A stretch of 64,000 bases of DNA from Modestobacter marinus (GTDB taxonomy: Bacteria; Actinomycetota; Actinomycetes; Mycobacteriales; Geodermatophilaceae). The notes beneath the pieces are model-generated. The model worked only from the letters and a program-made list of their open reading frames with translations, searched no databases and had not been told where the DNA came from. The translations under genes were made by a program, and so were the position numbers. The DNA is taken from NCBI RefSeq assembly GCF_019799945.1, contig NZ_JABGCH010000004.1, forward strand, positions 1 through 64,000, written 5' to 3'. Below, piece by piece: positions 34,204-41,889 of this stretch. The first letter of the stretch is position 1; the number at the start of each line of letters is the position of its first letter.

Positions 34204-34686
34204 ATGCCGAAGACCGCCACCACCGACCGGGTCGACCGGAACGCGTTGCTCGCCTTCCTGCGTCCCCGGCACAAGGCCGTGCTGCTCACCCGCCGGGGCG
34301 ACGGCACGCCCCAGCTCTCGCCGGTGACCTGCGGGGTCGACGACGACGGTCGGGTCGTGGTCTCCACCTATCCGCAGCGGGCGAAGGTGGTCAACGCCCG
34401 GCGGGACCCGCAGGTCTCGCTGTGCGTGCTCTCCGACGACTTCGACGGGCCGTGGGTGCAGGTGGACGGCGCTGCCGAGGTGCTCGACCTGCCCGAGGCG
34501 CTCGAGCCGCTGGTCGGGTACTTCCGGGCGATCAGCGGGGAGCACCCCGACTGGGACGAGTACCGGGCGGCGATGACCCGCCAGGGCAAGGTGCTGCTCC
34601 GGGTGACGATCGAGCGGTGGGGCCCGGTGGCCACCGGTGGCTTCCCGCCCGAGCTCACCGGCGACGATGCATCGGCAAAGTCCTGA
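34204..34686 (+). CDS. PPOX-class, probably F420-dependent, oxidoreductase
   Basis: 160 residues of the split-barrel flavin/F420-binding family. Key stretches are FLRPRHKAVLLTRRGDGTPQLSPVTCGVDDDGRVVVST, the AKVVNARRDPQVSLCVLSDDF strand-turn and WVQVDGAAEVLDLPEAL. Family members in actinobacteria use F420 or FMN to reduce diverse small molecules; the substrate is unknown. TAGGTT at 34191-34196 lies seven bases before the ATG and no ribosome site exists, so a leaderless message is plausible. Confidence 0.83.
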   Translation: MPKTATTDRVDRNALLAFLRPRHKAVLLTRRGDGTPQLSPVTCGVDDDGRVVVSTYPQRAKVVNARRDPQVSLCVLSDDFDGPWVQVDGAAEVLDLPEALEPLVGYFRAISGEHPDWDEYRAAMTRQGKVLLRVTIERWGPVATGGFPPELTGDDASAKS

Positions 34687-34688
34687 GC

Positions 34689-34718
34689 CTTGCTTTCTCC
34701 AATGCAAGCTGCTGAACT
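34689..34718. promoter_or_regulatory. Inverted repeat and promoter-like boxes at a leaderless start
   Basis: CTTGC (34689-34693) and GCAAG (34704-34708) are inverted, with a further TTGC close to the ATG at 34725. TTGCTT (34691-34696) and TGAACT (34713-34718) are 16 bases apart and the -10-like box is six bases from the start codon, which fits a leaderless promoter carrying its own operator. Confidence 0.35.
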
Positions 34719-34724
34719 TGCGGA

Positions 34725-35309
34725 ATGCCGTTCGTGCTGACCGTCGACCAGCGGGGGAGCCGCCGGTCCGGCGACCAGGTTCCCGCCGTCCTGTCCGCGC
34801 TGTCCGGGGTGCCGACGGTGCTGCGCTTCGAGCGGACCGCCGGCGACGAGGTCCAGGGCGTGCTCGACGACCCGGCCGCCGTGGTCGAGGTCGTCCGGCG
34901 CCTGGTGCGCGGTGGTGGCTGGAGCATCGGGATCGGCGCCGGACCGGTGCAGACCCCGCTGCCCCGCAGCACCCGGGCGGCGACCGGCCCGGCGTTCCTC
35001 GCGGCGCGGGCCGCCGTCGAGGCCGCCAAGCGGCGGCCGGTGCGGGTGGCCGTGCGGGGAGCGGTCGCCGAGGCCGCGGAGGACGCCCAGGCGGTGCTGA
35101 CCGCCCTGGCCGCGCTCCTGGGGCGGCGCAGCGACCAGGCGTGGGAGGCCGTGGAGCTGGTGGAGGGCGGCCGGACGCAGGCGCAGGCGGCCGGGCAGCT
35201 CGGCGTCAGCCGGCAGGCCGTGGGGCAGCGGCTGGCCGCCGGGCTCTGGGAGGTCGAGCGCGACCTGCGGCCCACCGCCGCCCGGCTGCTGGCGAGGGCC
35301 GCCGGATGA
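34725..35309 (+). CDS. SatD-like protein with C-terminal HTH
   Basis: 194 residues. The N-terminal half (FVLTVDQRGSRRSGDQVPAVL, VLRFERTAGDEVQGVLDDP, GGWSIGIGAGPVQTPLPRSTRAATGPAFLAARAAVEAAKRR) resembles SatD-type proteins, with a fold reminiscent of nucleotide-cyclase-like domains. The C-terminus (about 150-180, EGGRTQAQAAGQLGVSRQAVGQRL) is a helix-turn-helix. No ribosome site; probably leaderless. Its stop overlaps the start of a membrane-protein gene (ATGA), a gene pair that suggests a cytosolic sensor and a membrane partner. Function unknown. Confidence 0.68.
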   Translation: MPFVLTVDQRGSRRSGDQVPAVLSALSGVPTVLRFERTAGDEVQGVLDDPAAVVEVVRRLVRGGGWSIGIGAGPVQTPLPRSTRAATGPAFLAARAAVEAAKRRPVRVAVRGAVAEAAEDAQAVLTALAALLGRRSDQAWEAVELVEGGRTQAQAAGQLGVSRQAVGQRLAAGLWEVERDLRPTAARLLARAAG

Positions 35310-35884
35310 CCAACGCGGCGCTGGCGCTGCTCGCCGTCCTGGCCGTCTGCGGGGGCGGGCTCACGCTGCGCGGGGAGCGGGTGCGCGGGCCGGTGGGCGC
35401 GCTGTGCCTCGTCGTGCTGCTGGCCGGAGCTGCCGCGCTCGCCTGGCGGGCCGGCGGCACCGGCGACGGCGCGCGGGCCATGGGCGCGGTGCTGGCCGTG
35501 GTCGCGGCCGCGCTCGGCGGCGGCCCGGTCGCCACGGCCGTGCTGCGCGCCGCCGATCCGGAACGCGACGAGCCGCGCCCGCCCGCCACCCCCGCCCGCT
35601 CGGACGTGGTGGGGGCCGAGGTCAAGCCGGCCCCCCGGACCCTGGCCGATCCGGAGGTGCTGCGCGGCGGCGCGTGGATCGGCGTCCTGGAACGCACCGC
35701 GATCGCCGGCACGGTGCTGGCCGGCTGGCAGGAGGGGCTGGCGGTGCTCATCGCGGTGAAGGGGCTGGGCCGGTTCCACGAGGTCAAGGCGCCGGTTGCC
35801 GCCGAGCGGTTCATCATCGGCACCCTCGCCAGCGGCCTGTGGGCCCTCGGCTGCGTGGGCGCCGCCGTCCTCCTGCGCACCTGA
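35306..35884 (+). CDS. Membrane protein paired with the SatD-like gene
   Basis: 192 residues with about four membrane segments: ALALLAVLAVCGGGLTL, VGALCLVVLLAGAAALAW, AMGAVLAVVAAALGGGPVATAVL, and a C-terminal FIIGTLASGLWALGCVGAAVLL. Between them a cytosolic part has WIGVLERTAIAGTVLAGWQEGLAVLIAVKGLGRFHEVK, which looks like the conserved functional stretch. It overlaps the SatD-like gene by four bases. No known transporter family is recognised. Confidence 0.7.
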   Translation: MTNAALALLAVLAVCGGGLTLRGERVRGPVGALCLVVLLAGAAALAWRAGGTGDGARAMGAVLAVVAAALGGGPVATAVLRAADPERDEPRPPATPARSDVVGAEVKPAPRTLADPEVLRGGAWIGVLERTAIAGTVLAGWQEGLAVLIAVKGLGRFHEVKAPVAAERFIIGTLASGLWALGCVGAAVLLRT

Positions 35885-35893
35885 CCCCTTCGA

Positions 35894-35917
35894 GGGCAGA
35901 AGTGGCCACTTCTGCCC
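35894..35917. terminator. 24-bp perfect palindrome with AGTGGCCACT core
   Basis: Positions 35894-35917 are self-complementary with no loop, centred on AAGTGGCCACTT, nine bases after the membrane-protein stop. The same core recurs in the palindrome at 36822-36853 on the other side of the following gene. Confidence 0.6.
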
Positions 35918-35969
35918 TGCCTGTGGACGACGCCCGCACCCCTCGCCCACGAGTCGGCACGCTCGGCGG

Positions 35970-36824
35970 ATGCGCCGCCATCTGACGGGTGTCTTCATCG
36001 GCAGCCACGCGATCGCCGAGGGACTGCTCACCGCCAAGCAGCTGCGGCAACGCAGTTACCGTCGCCTCGTCCAGGGGGTCTACGCCGATCCCGGACTCGA
36101 CGTCGACCACCGGCTGCGCTGCGCCGGTGTGGCCCTGGTCCTGCCGCCGGGCACGGCGATCGGCGGTCATTCCGCCGCGGCCTGGCACGGTGCGCCGTTC
36201 GCCGGACCGCAGGACCCGGTGACCGTGCTTCGACCGCCGTCCGTGCTGTGGAAGGGCCCACGCGGGGTGCGCGTCCACCGGGCGGAGCTGGCAGCCGACG
36301 ACATCGAGCAGCGGGACGGAGTGCCCGTCACCTCTGCTCTGCGCACCGCCTGGGACGTGGCCGGGCTCGAACCGCTCGGTACCGCGGTGGCCGCCTTGGA
36401 CGCGATGGTGCGTTCAGGCGCCGCGACGCTCACCGACCTCGCGGCGCGGGTCGAGAACGGCGCCGGGCGGTGGGGCGTGGTGCGTGTCCGCCGGGCCGTG
36501 CAGTTGATCGACGCCCGCGCGGAGTCACCACCGGAGTCGAGGGTCCGGGTGGCCCTGGTGGTGGCCGGCTTGGCGCCGGTGCCCCAGTTCGAGGTCTGGT
36601 CGGCGGGTGTCCTCCTCGGCCGGGCGGACCTCGCGTTCCCCGAGGAGATGGTGCTGGTCGAGTACGAGGGCGCCTACCACTTCGACGGACCGCAGATCGT
36701 CCGGGACGACGACCGGATCGCCCGCCTGCAGGCGGCGGGATGGCGGGTGATCCGGCTCAGCGCCGCCGATCTGCGCGACCTGTACGGCGTCGTCGTGCGG
36801 GTTCGCGCGGCGCTTGCCCGGTGA
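35970..36824 (+). CDS. DUF559-like nuclease-fold protein (AbiEi-like architecture)
   Basis: 284 residues. The N-terminus (FIGSHAIAEGLLTAKQLRQRSYRRLVQGVYADPG) is the short winged helix seen in AbiEi-type and related proteins; the C-terminus (about 185-284) is a Vsr/DUF559-type PD-(D/E)xK fold with LLGRADLAFPEEMVLVEYEGAYHF, the pair of acids in D-...-EYEG, and RDDDRIARLQAAGWRVIRLS. This architecture is common in actinobacterial genomes and is sometimes annotated as a toxin-antitoxin or restriction-related protein; no partner antitoxin or toxin is adjacent. Enclosed by two AGTGGCCAC-core palindromes. Confidence 0.75.
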   Translation: MRRHLTGVFIGSHAIAEGLLTAKQLRQRSYRRLVQGVYADPGLDVDHRLRCAGVALVLPPGTAIGGHSAAAWHGAPFAGPQDPVTVLRPPSVLWKGPRGVRVHRAELAADDIEQRDGVPVTSALRTAWDVAGLEPLGTAVAALDAMVRSGAATLTDLAARVENGAGRWGVVRVRRAVQLIDARAESPPESRVRVALVVAGLAPVPQFEVWSAGVLLGRADLAFPEEMVLVEYEGAYHFDGPQIVRDDDRIARLQAAGWRVIRLSAADLRDLYGVVVRVRAALAR

Positions 36825-36853
36825 GGGGCGGAAGTGGCCACCTCCGCCCCTCA
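36822..36853. terminator. 32-bp palindrome containing both convergent stop codons
   Basis: The element is symmetric about 36837/36838 with one mismatched pair. Its left end is the TGA of the DUF559-like gene and its right end (TCA) is the TGA of the MurA-like gene on the other strand. Core AGTGGCCAC as in 35894-35917. It should work as a bidirectional terminator. Confidence 0.75.
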
Positions 36854-38395
36854 GTCGGTGAAGACCTCGAGCTGGGCGCCCACCTCCACCAAGCGCTCGT
36901 AGAGCTGCTCGTAGCCGCGGGCGATGATGTCGACGTTGCGCAGCACCGACTGTCCCTTGGCCGCGAGCATCGCCAGCAGGATGCACACCGCCGGACGGAG
37001 CGCGGGCGGGCAGACGACCTCCGCGCCCGACCATCGGGTCGGCCCGGACACCAGCACCCGGTGCGGATCGAGCAGCCGGACGTCGGCGCCCAGCCGGGTC
37101 AGGTCGGAGAGGTGGATGGCCCGGTTGTCGTAGACCCAGTCGTGGATCACCGTCTCGCCGGTCGCGGTCGCGGCGATGACGGCGAAGAACGGCAGGTTGT
37201 CGATGTTCAGCCCCGGGAACGGCATCGGGTGCACCTTGTCCAGCGGCGCCCGCAGCTGCGAGGGGTGGATGGTGACGTCGACCAGCCGGGTGCGGCCGTT
37301 GTCGGCGGGGTACTCCGGCGACAGCCCGTACCGCAGTCCCATCTCGGCCAGGATCGCCAGCTCGATCTCCAGGAACTCGATCGGCGCCCGGCGCACGGTG
37401 ACCTCGGAGTTCGTCACGATCCCCGCGGTCAGCAGGCTCATCGCCTCGACCGGGTCCTCGCTCAGCGGGTAGTCGACGTCGGCGTCGAGCACCGGGCGGC
37501 CGGTGACCACGAGCGTCGTCGTCCCGAAGCCCTCGATCCGCACGCCGAGCTTCTCCAGGTACAGGCACAGGTCCTGGACCATGTAGTTCGGGCTGGCGTT
37601 GCGGATAGTCGTCGTCCCGTCGTGCCGGGCGGCGGCGAGCAGCGCGTTCTCGGTGACGGTGTCCCCGCGCTCGGTCAGCACGATCGTGCGGTCGCATCCG
37701 GCCGAGCGGGTCACCGTCGCCTGGTACCGGCCGGCGCGGGCCTCCACGGCGAGCCCGAAGTGTCGCAGCGCGATCATGTGCGGCTCGACCGTGCGGGTGC
37801 CCAGGTCGCAGCCGCCGGCGTAGGGCAGCTCGAAGCTGTCCGCCCGGTGCAGCAGCGGGCCCAGGAACATGATGATGCTGCGGGTGCGCCGGGCGGCGTC
37901 GGCGTCGATCGCGGCGAGGTCCAGCTGCTCGGGCACGACGAGGGTGAGGTCGCGGCCGCCGGCGTCCCAGGTGGCCGAGACGCCGATCGAGGTCAGCACG
38001 GCGAGGATCCGGTCCACCTCGACGATCCGGGCGACGTTGCGCAGCGTCGTCCGGCCGCGGTTGAGCAGGGACGCGCACAGCAGGGCGACGGCAGCGTTCT
38101 TCGACGACTTCACCGTCACGCTGCCGTGCAGCGGGGTGCCGCCGCTGACCCGCAGGTGGGTGCGGACGGTGCGGCCGACCGGCACCGGCCCGTCGCCGAG
38201 GGCCGCCGCCAGGCGCCCGAGCAGCTCCAGGCTGACCTCCTGGTCACCCCGCTCGATCCGCGCGACCTCGACCGGGCTGCTGCCCAGGCGTTCGGCGAGC
38301 TGCGCCTGGGTCAGCCCGCGGTGCCGGCGGGCGTCCCGGACCAGGCCGCCGACGTTGCGGAGGTCCTGGCCGGTGGCCGGATCGGTGAGCGTCAT
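36851..38395 (-). CDS. MurA homologue with N-terminal Xre-type HTH domain
   Basis: 514 residues. Residues 14-70 are an Xre/Cro HTH (GLVRDARRHRGLTQAQLAERLGSSPVEVARIERGDQEVSLELLGRLAAAL). Residues 75-512 are an EPSP-synthase-fold UDP-GlcNAc enolpyruvyl transferase: SSKNAAVALL (Lys99), the reactive Cys196 in YAGGCDLGTRTVEPH, NASPNYMVQDL, PFPGLNIDNLP and IARGYEQLYERLVEVGA. Typical MurA is about 420 residues, so the HTH is an extra domain. The key Lys and Cys are kept, so it may be catalytically active as well as DNA-binding. No ribosome site before the ATG at 38395; possibly leaderless. Whether another murA exists outside the window is unknown. Confidence 0.88.
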   Translation of the reverse strand: MTLTDPATGQDLRNVGGLVRDARRHRGLTQAQLAERLGSSPVEVARIERGDQEVSLELLGRLAAALGDGPVPVGRTVRTHLRVSGGTPLHGSVTVKSSKNAAVALLCASLLNRGRTTLRNVARIVEVDRILAVLTSIGVSATWDAGGRDLTLVVPEQLDLAAIDADAARRTRSIIMFLGPLLHRADSFELPYAGGCDLGTRTVEPHMIALRHFGLAVEARAGRYQATVTRSAGCDRTIVLTERGDTVTENALLAAARHDGTTTIRNASPNYMVQDLCLYLEKLGVRIEGFGTTTLVVTGRPVLDADVDYPLSEDPVEAMSLLTAGIVTNSEVTVRRAPIEFLEIELAILAEMGLRYGLSPEYPADNGRTRLVDVTIHPSQLRAPLDKVHPMPFPGLNIDNLPFFAVIAATATGETVIHDWVYDNRAIHLSDLTRLGADVRLLDPHRVLVSGPTRWSGAEVVCPPALRPAVCILLAMLAAKGQSVLRNVDIIARGYEQLYERLVEVGAQLEVFTD

Positions 38396-38530
38396 CGGAG
38401 CGCGACCGTATTACATCGGTGCGATCTCCGGACGTCCCGGCGACCGGCCGCCTGACCGACGCGGGCGTGCCGCCGCCATGACCAGCCGGGATGATGGGGT
38501 GGACGACGCAGCGCGACGCGAGGAGACCCC

Positions 38531-39079
38531 GTGACCGACAGCTCAACAGCCACCCCCGGCGTCCGGCACCCAGACCTCCTGGGGGTCTACTGCAACGACC
38601 ACCTGGCGTCCGCGGCCGGGGGCATCGAGCTCGTCTCGCGGATGATCGGTGCGCAGCGGGGCTCCAGGTACGAGGGGCCCCTGCGGCAGCTGCTCGACGA
38701 GCTGCGCGAGGAGAAGTCCGCGCTGACCCGGCAGACGCGTGAGCTGGGTCTGCCGGTGCGGCAGTACAAGCAGCTGGCCGTCTGGGTCGCCGAGAAGGCC
38801 AGCCGGGCCAAGCTGAACGGGCACCTGCTCAGTCGTTCACCGCTCAGCGACCTGGTCGAGTTCGAGTTCCTCGCCTCCGCCGTCCGTGGCAAGCGCAGCG
38901 GCTTCGAGACGATGCGGATCGCCGCCGAGGCGGACGACCGGATCGACAAGGAGCTCTTCGACCGGCTCATCGACCAGGCGAACCGGCAGTTCGCGTGGCT
39001 GACCGACGCGCGCCGCGATGTCGCGGCGGGGGTCTTCGGCGGGGACCCCGCCGCCGTCGCCGGCACCGAGGACTTCTGA
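38531..39079 (+). CDS. Hypothetical helical-bundle protein
   Basis: 182 residues, predicted almost all helical: LGVYCNDHLASAAGGIELVSRMIGAQ, GPLRQLLDELREEKSALTRQTRELG, YKQLAVWVAEKASRAKLNG, LSDLVEFEFLASAVRGKRSGFETMRIAA and a final IDQANRQFAWLTDARRDV. The pattern of acidic and His residues in helices 1 and 2 recalls ferritin-like or DUF892-type bundles, but metal-ligand motifs are not clear. AGGAGA precedes the GTG start. Stands alone, divergent from the MurA-like gene. Confidence 0.7.
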   Translation: MTDSSTATPGVRHPDLLGVYCNDHLASAAGGIELVSRMIGAQRGSRYEGPLRQLLDELREEKSALTRQTRELGLPVRQYKQLAVWVAEKASRAKLNGHLLSRSPLSDLVEFEFLASAVRGKRSGFETMRIAAEADDRIDKELFDRLIDQANRQFAWLTDARRDVAAGVFGGDPAAVAGTEDF

Positions 39080-39125
39080 CCGTCCGGCGGGCGGGGGGCT
39101 CGGGGGTCCCGGTAGAACCGCAGCC

Positions 39126-39902
39126 ATGTGCCACGACCACGACAGCCGTCCGCCCGCCCCGCCGCGCACGGGGGACGTCGCCGAGCGCGGCACCCTGACC
39201 CTGACCGCCGCCGACGGCACCGAGTTCTCCGCCGCCTACGCCGCCCCCGCTGCGCCCGCCCGGGCCGGCGTCGTCGTCCTCCCGGACGTCCGCGGGCTGC
39301 ACCCCTACTACGTGGCCCTGGCCGAGCGGTTCGCCGGGGCCGGGCTCCCCGCCGTCGCGATCGACTGGTTCGGCCGCACCGCCGGGCTCGCCGAGACCGG
39401 CACGCGGGCGGAGGACTTCGACCACAGGTCGCACGCCGCGCAGGTCACGCCCGAGGGCGTCGACGCCGACACCGCCGCGGCGGTCGAGTACCTGCGCCGC
39501 CGCACCGACCCGGCCCTGCCGGTAGTCACCGTCGGCTTCTGCTTCGGCGGCAGCCACGCCTGGCGGCAGTCGGCCGGCTCGCTGGACATCGCCGGCAGCG
39601 CCGGCTTCTACGGGAAGCCGGGGGTGGTCGGCGAGGCCGCGCAGCGCGCCACGAAGCCGGTCGTGATGATCATCGCCGGAGCCGACCGGGCGACGCCCGT
39701 GGCCGACCAGCTGCAGCTCGCCGCAACCATGCGCGCCGCCGGGGCGGACGTCGACGACGTCGTCTACGAGGGGGCCCCGCACTCGTTCTTCGACCGCGCG
39801 TACGGCGAGTGGGCCGACGCCTGCGCGGACGCCTGGCGGCACGTCCTCGCCCTCACCGACCGGGTGGCCGCCGGCCCGCCGGACGTACCCTCGCCTGCGT
39901 GA
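39126..39902 (+). CDS. Dienelactone hydrolase family protein
   Basis: 258-residue alpha/beta hydrolase. The nucleophile is Cys in GFCFGGSHAW, the acid is expected in IAGADRATP and the His is in EGAPHSFFDRAYGEW; VVVLPDVRGLHPYYVALAERFA and AIDWFGRTAG are typical of dienelactone hydrolases. Many such proteins have substrates other than chloroaromatic lactones, and no aromatic pathway genes are nearby, so the substrate is open. The stop overlaps the ankyrin gene start by GTGA. Confidence 0.88.
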   Translation: MCHDHDSRPPAPPRTGDVAERGTLTLTAADGTEFSAAYAAPAAPARAGVVVLPDVRGLHPYYVALAERFAGAGLPAVAIDWFGRTAGLAETGTRAEDFDHRSHAAQVTPEGVDADTAAAVEYLRRRTDPALPVVTVGFCFGGSHAWRQSAGSLDIAGSAGFYGKPGVVGEAAQRATKPVVMIIAGADRATPVADQLQLAATMRAAGADVDDVVYEGAPHSFFDRAYGEWADACADAWRHVLALTDRVAAGPPDVPSPA

Positions 39903-40306
39903 GCGACCAGCAGCAGCCGATCGAGCAGGGCGTCCTGGAGCTGGCGCAGCGGGTGTTCGGCCTGGCCCGCGAGGGTGCCACCGAGGAGCTCGCCGCCTAC
40001 GTCGACGCCGGGGTGCCGGCCAACCTGACGAACGAGAAGGGCGACACCCTGCTCATCCTCGCCGCCTACCACGGCCATCCCGAGACGGTGGGGGCGCTGC
40101 TCGAGCGGGGCGCCGACCACGGCCGGGCGAACGACCGGGGGCAGACCGCGCTCGCGGCGGCGGTGTTCAAGCAGTCGGCCGACGCGGTGCGCCGGCTGCT
40201 CGCCGCAGGCGCGGACCCGGACGCCGGTCAGCCGAGCGCACGGGCCACCGCCCAGTTCTTCGACCTGCCCGAGATGAGCGCGCTGCTCGCGAACCCGGGG
40301 GGCTGA
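39899..40306 (+). CDS. Ankyrin-repeat protein
   Basis: 135 residues with about three ankyrin repeats: a degenerate first one (LAAYVDAGVPANLTNEKG), then DTLLILAAYHGHPETVGALLERGADHGRANDRG and QTALAAAVFKQSADAVRRLLAAGADPDAGQ. Small cytosolic ankyrin proteins of this type often accompany catalase or hydrolase genes and are presumed to bind proteins. Coupled by a 4-base overlap to the dienelactone-hydrolase gene, so a partnership is suggested. Confidence 0.85.
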   Translation: MSDQQQPIEQGVLELAQRVFGLAREGATEELAAYVDAGVPANLTNEKGDTLLILAAYHGHPETVGALLERGADHGRANDRGQTALAAAVFKQSADAVRRLLAAGADPDAGQPSARATAQFFDLPEMSALLANPGG

Positions 40307-40527
40307 TCAGCGTCGACTCCGCAGGACCCCACCACGCACAGCAGCGGAGGTGCCGCCGCGAACCTCGGTTTCCACCTCGCCGTCCTCTGCGCGGACGACG
40401 ACGACTGACGTAGCGGAGGGTGCGAGGGGCGTCTCGGCTGAACGCCGGCGATGGTCCCGGAGCCGCCTCCACGGACGGCGACGTCGCGCGGACGGGCCCC
40501 GGCGCGGAAGGTCGGGTACCCGTGGGT
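40307..40527. other. Intergenic region, no confident gene
   Basis: 221 bases between the ankyrin gene and the end of the P450 gene. A 74-codon minus-strand frame (40531-40307) starts with a GTG overlapping the P450 stop and ends in a beta-like segment TSVVVVRAEDGEVETEVRGG, but its first half is Arg-rich shadow-like sequence. I do not call it a gene. Confidence 0.5.
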
Positions 40528-41862
40528 TCACCGCCGCTCGTGGCGCGTCTCAGCACGCGGGCGAACCGGTGGCACGGCGTCGTCCGTCTCGCGCAACCGC
40601 ACAGGCAGCCGGGTCAGCCCGCGCATCAGGATGCTCGATCGCCACCTCAACCGGTCCGGTTCGACGGCGAGGGTGAGGTCCGGGAACCGGGCGAGCAGCG
40701 TCCGGAACGCCACGTCCCCCTCGAGCCGCGCCAGCGGGGCGCCGAGACAGTGGTGGAGCCCGAAGCCGAAGGCCAGGTGTCCGGCTGCGTCGCGGTGCAG
40801 GTCCAGGTCGTCGGCCGCCGGGAAGTGGTCCGGGTCACGGTCGGCGGACGCCAGGGCGACGAGGACCACCTCGCCGGGCGGGATCGTGACGCCGCCGATC
40901 TCGACCGGCTCGGTGGTGTGGCGGAAAGTGGCCAGGTTGATCGGGCCGTCGAAGCGCAGGAACTCTTCCACCGCCCGAGGGATCAACTCCGGGTCGGCAC
41001 GCAGCTCCGCGAGCCGGTCGGGACGGCGGAGGAGCGCCAGCACGCCGTTGCCGATCAGGTTGACCGTCGTCTCGTGGCCGGCCACCAACAGCAGGAAGGC
41101 CATGGACACCGTCTCGTCGGCCGAGAGCCGGTCGGCGTGCTCCGAGGCGGCGACGATCGCCGAGAGCATGTCGTCCGCCGGCCTGGCCCGCTTCTCGGCA
41201 ACGAGGGCGGTGAGGTACTCCGCCATGGCCGTCCCGGCGGCCGTGCGTCCGGCTGCATCGCCGTCGGACGACAGGAGGGTGTTGGACCACCTCCGGAACG
41301 TCTCACGTTCGGCATCGGGCACCCCGAGCAGGTCACAGATCACGCTCATGGGCAGCGGAAAGGCGAAGGCGTCGAGCAGGTCGACCTCGGCGGGTCCGGC
41401 GGCCATCCGGTCGGCGAGACCGGTGGCGATCGCCTCGATCCGCGGGCGCATGCCCGCTATCGCGCGCATCGTGAAGGCCCGGTTCACCAGCTTGCGCAGC
41501 CGGGTGTGGTCGGGAGGGTCGGAGCTGAGCATGTGCCGGCTGAGCTCCTGGGCGAACACGGCCCGGCCCTCGGGCGGCACCGGGTGCCGTTCCAGCGCTC
41601 GGGCGAACCCGGTCGCGTCCTTGGCGAGCCGGGGGTCGTTGAGCGCTCGACGCGCGTCGTCGTAGCGGGTGACCACCCAGACGGGGAGGCCCACCGGGGT
41701 CCGCGCCCGTGCGACCGGGTCCTCGGCGCGCAGCCGCGCGTACAGGGCATGGGGATCGGCGAAGAAGGCCGGATCGAGCTCCACCACGGTGTCGGCGGGA
41801 CGCCCTACGCGAGACCGACCGTGTCCCATGCTCCGAGGTTCCCCGGGCGCCGCGGTGGACAC
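40528..41862 (-). CDS. Cytochrome P450
   Basis: 444-residue class-I bacterial P450. I-helix AGHETTVNLIGNG with the acid-alcohol motif, K-helix EEFLRF (the Glu of ExxR), PEVDxxR-like DRDPDHFPAADDLDLHR, and the haem-binding loop LAFGFGLHHCLGAPLARLEGD with the Cys ligand. Related actinobacterial enzymes hydroxylate secondary metabolites, fatty acids or xenobiotics; no ferredoxin or reductase gene is adjacent. GTG 41862 has GAGGGG at five bases; ATG 41829 is the alternative. Confidence 0.93.
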   Translation of the reverse strand: MSTAAPGEPRSMGHGRSRVGRPADTVVELDPAFFADPHALYARLRAEDPVARARTPVGLPVWVVTRYDDARRALNDPRLAKDATGFARALERHPVPPEGRAVFAQELSRHMLSSDPPDHTRLRKLVNRAFTMRAIAGMRPRIEAIATGLADRMAAGPAEVDLLDAFAFPLPMSVICDLLGVPDAERETFRRWSNTLLSSDGDAAGRTAAGTAMAEYLTALVAEKRARPADDMLSAIVAASEHADRLSADETVSMAFLLLVAGHETTVNLIGNGVLALLRRPDRLAELRADPELIPRAVEEFLRFDGPINLATFRHTTEPVEIGGVTIPPGEVVLVALASADRDPDHFPAADDLDLHRDAAGHLAFGFGLHHCLGAPLARLEGDVAFRTLLARFPDLTLAVEPDRLRWRSSILMRGLTRLPVRLRETDDAVPPVRPRAETRHERR

Positions 41863-41889
41863 AACCCCTCAGGTGCCACTCCGGCGGGG

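Noticed and set aside
35970-36824. Complete type IV toxin-antitoxin system (AbiEi/AbiEii)
   Set aside because: The winged-helix start resembles AbiEi, but no nucleotidyltransferase toxin is adjacent, and the C-terminus is nuclease-like.
40307-40531. Small minus-strand gene coupled to the P450
   Set aside because: The GTG overlap is attractive, but the first half is Arg-rich shadow-like sequence and no homology or second line of support exists.
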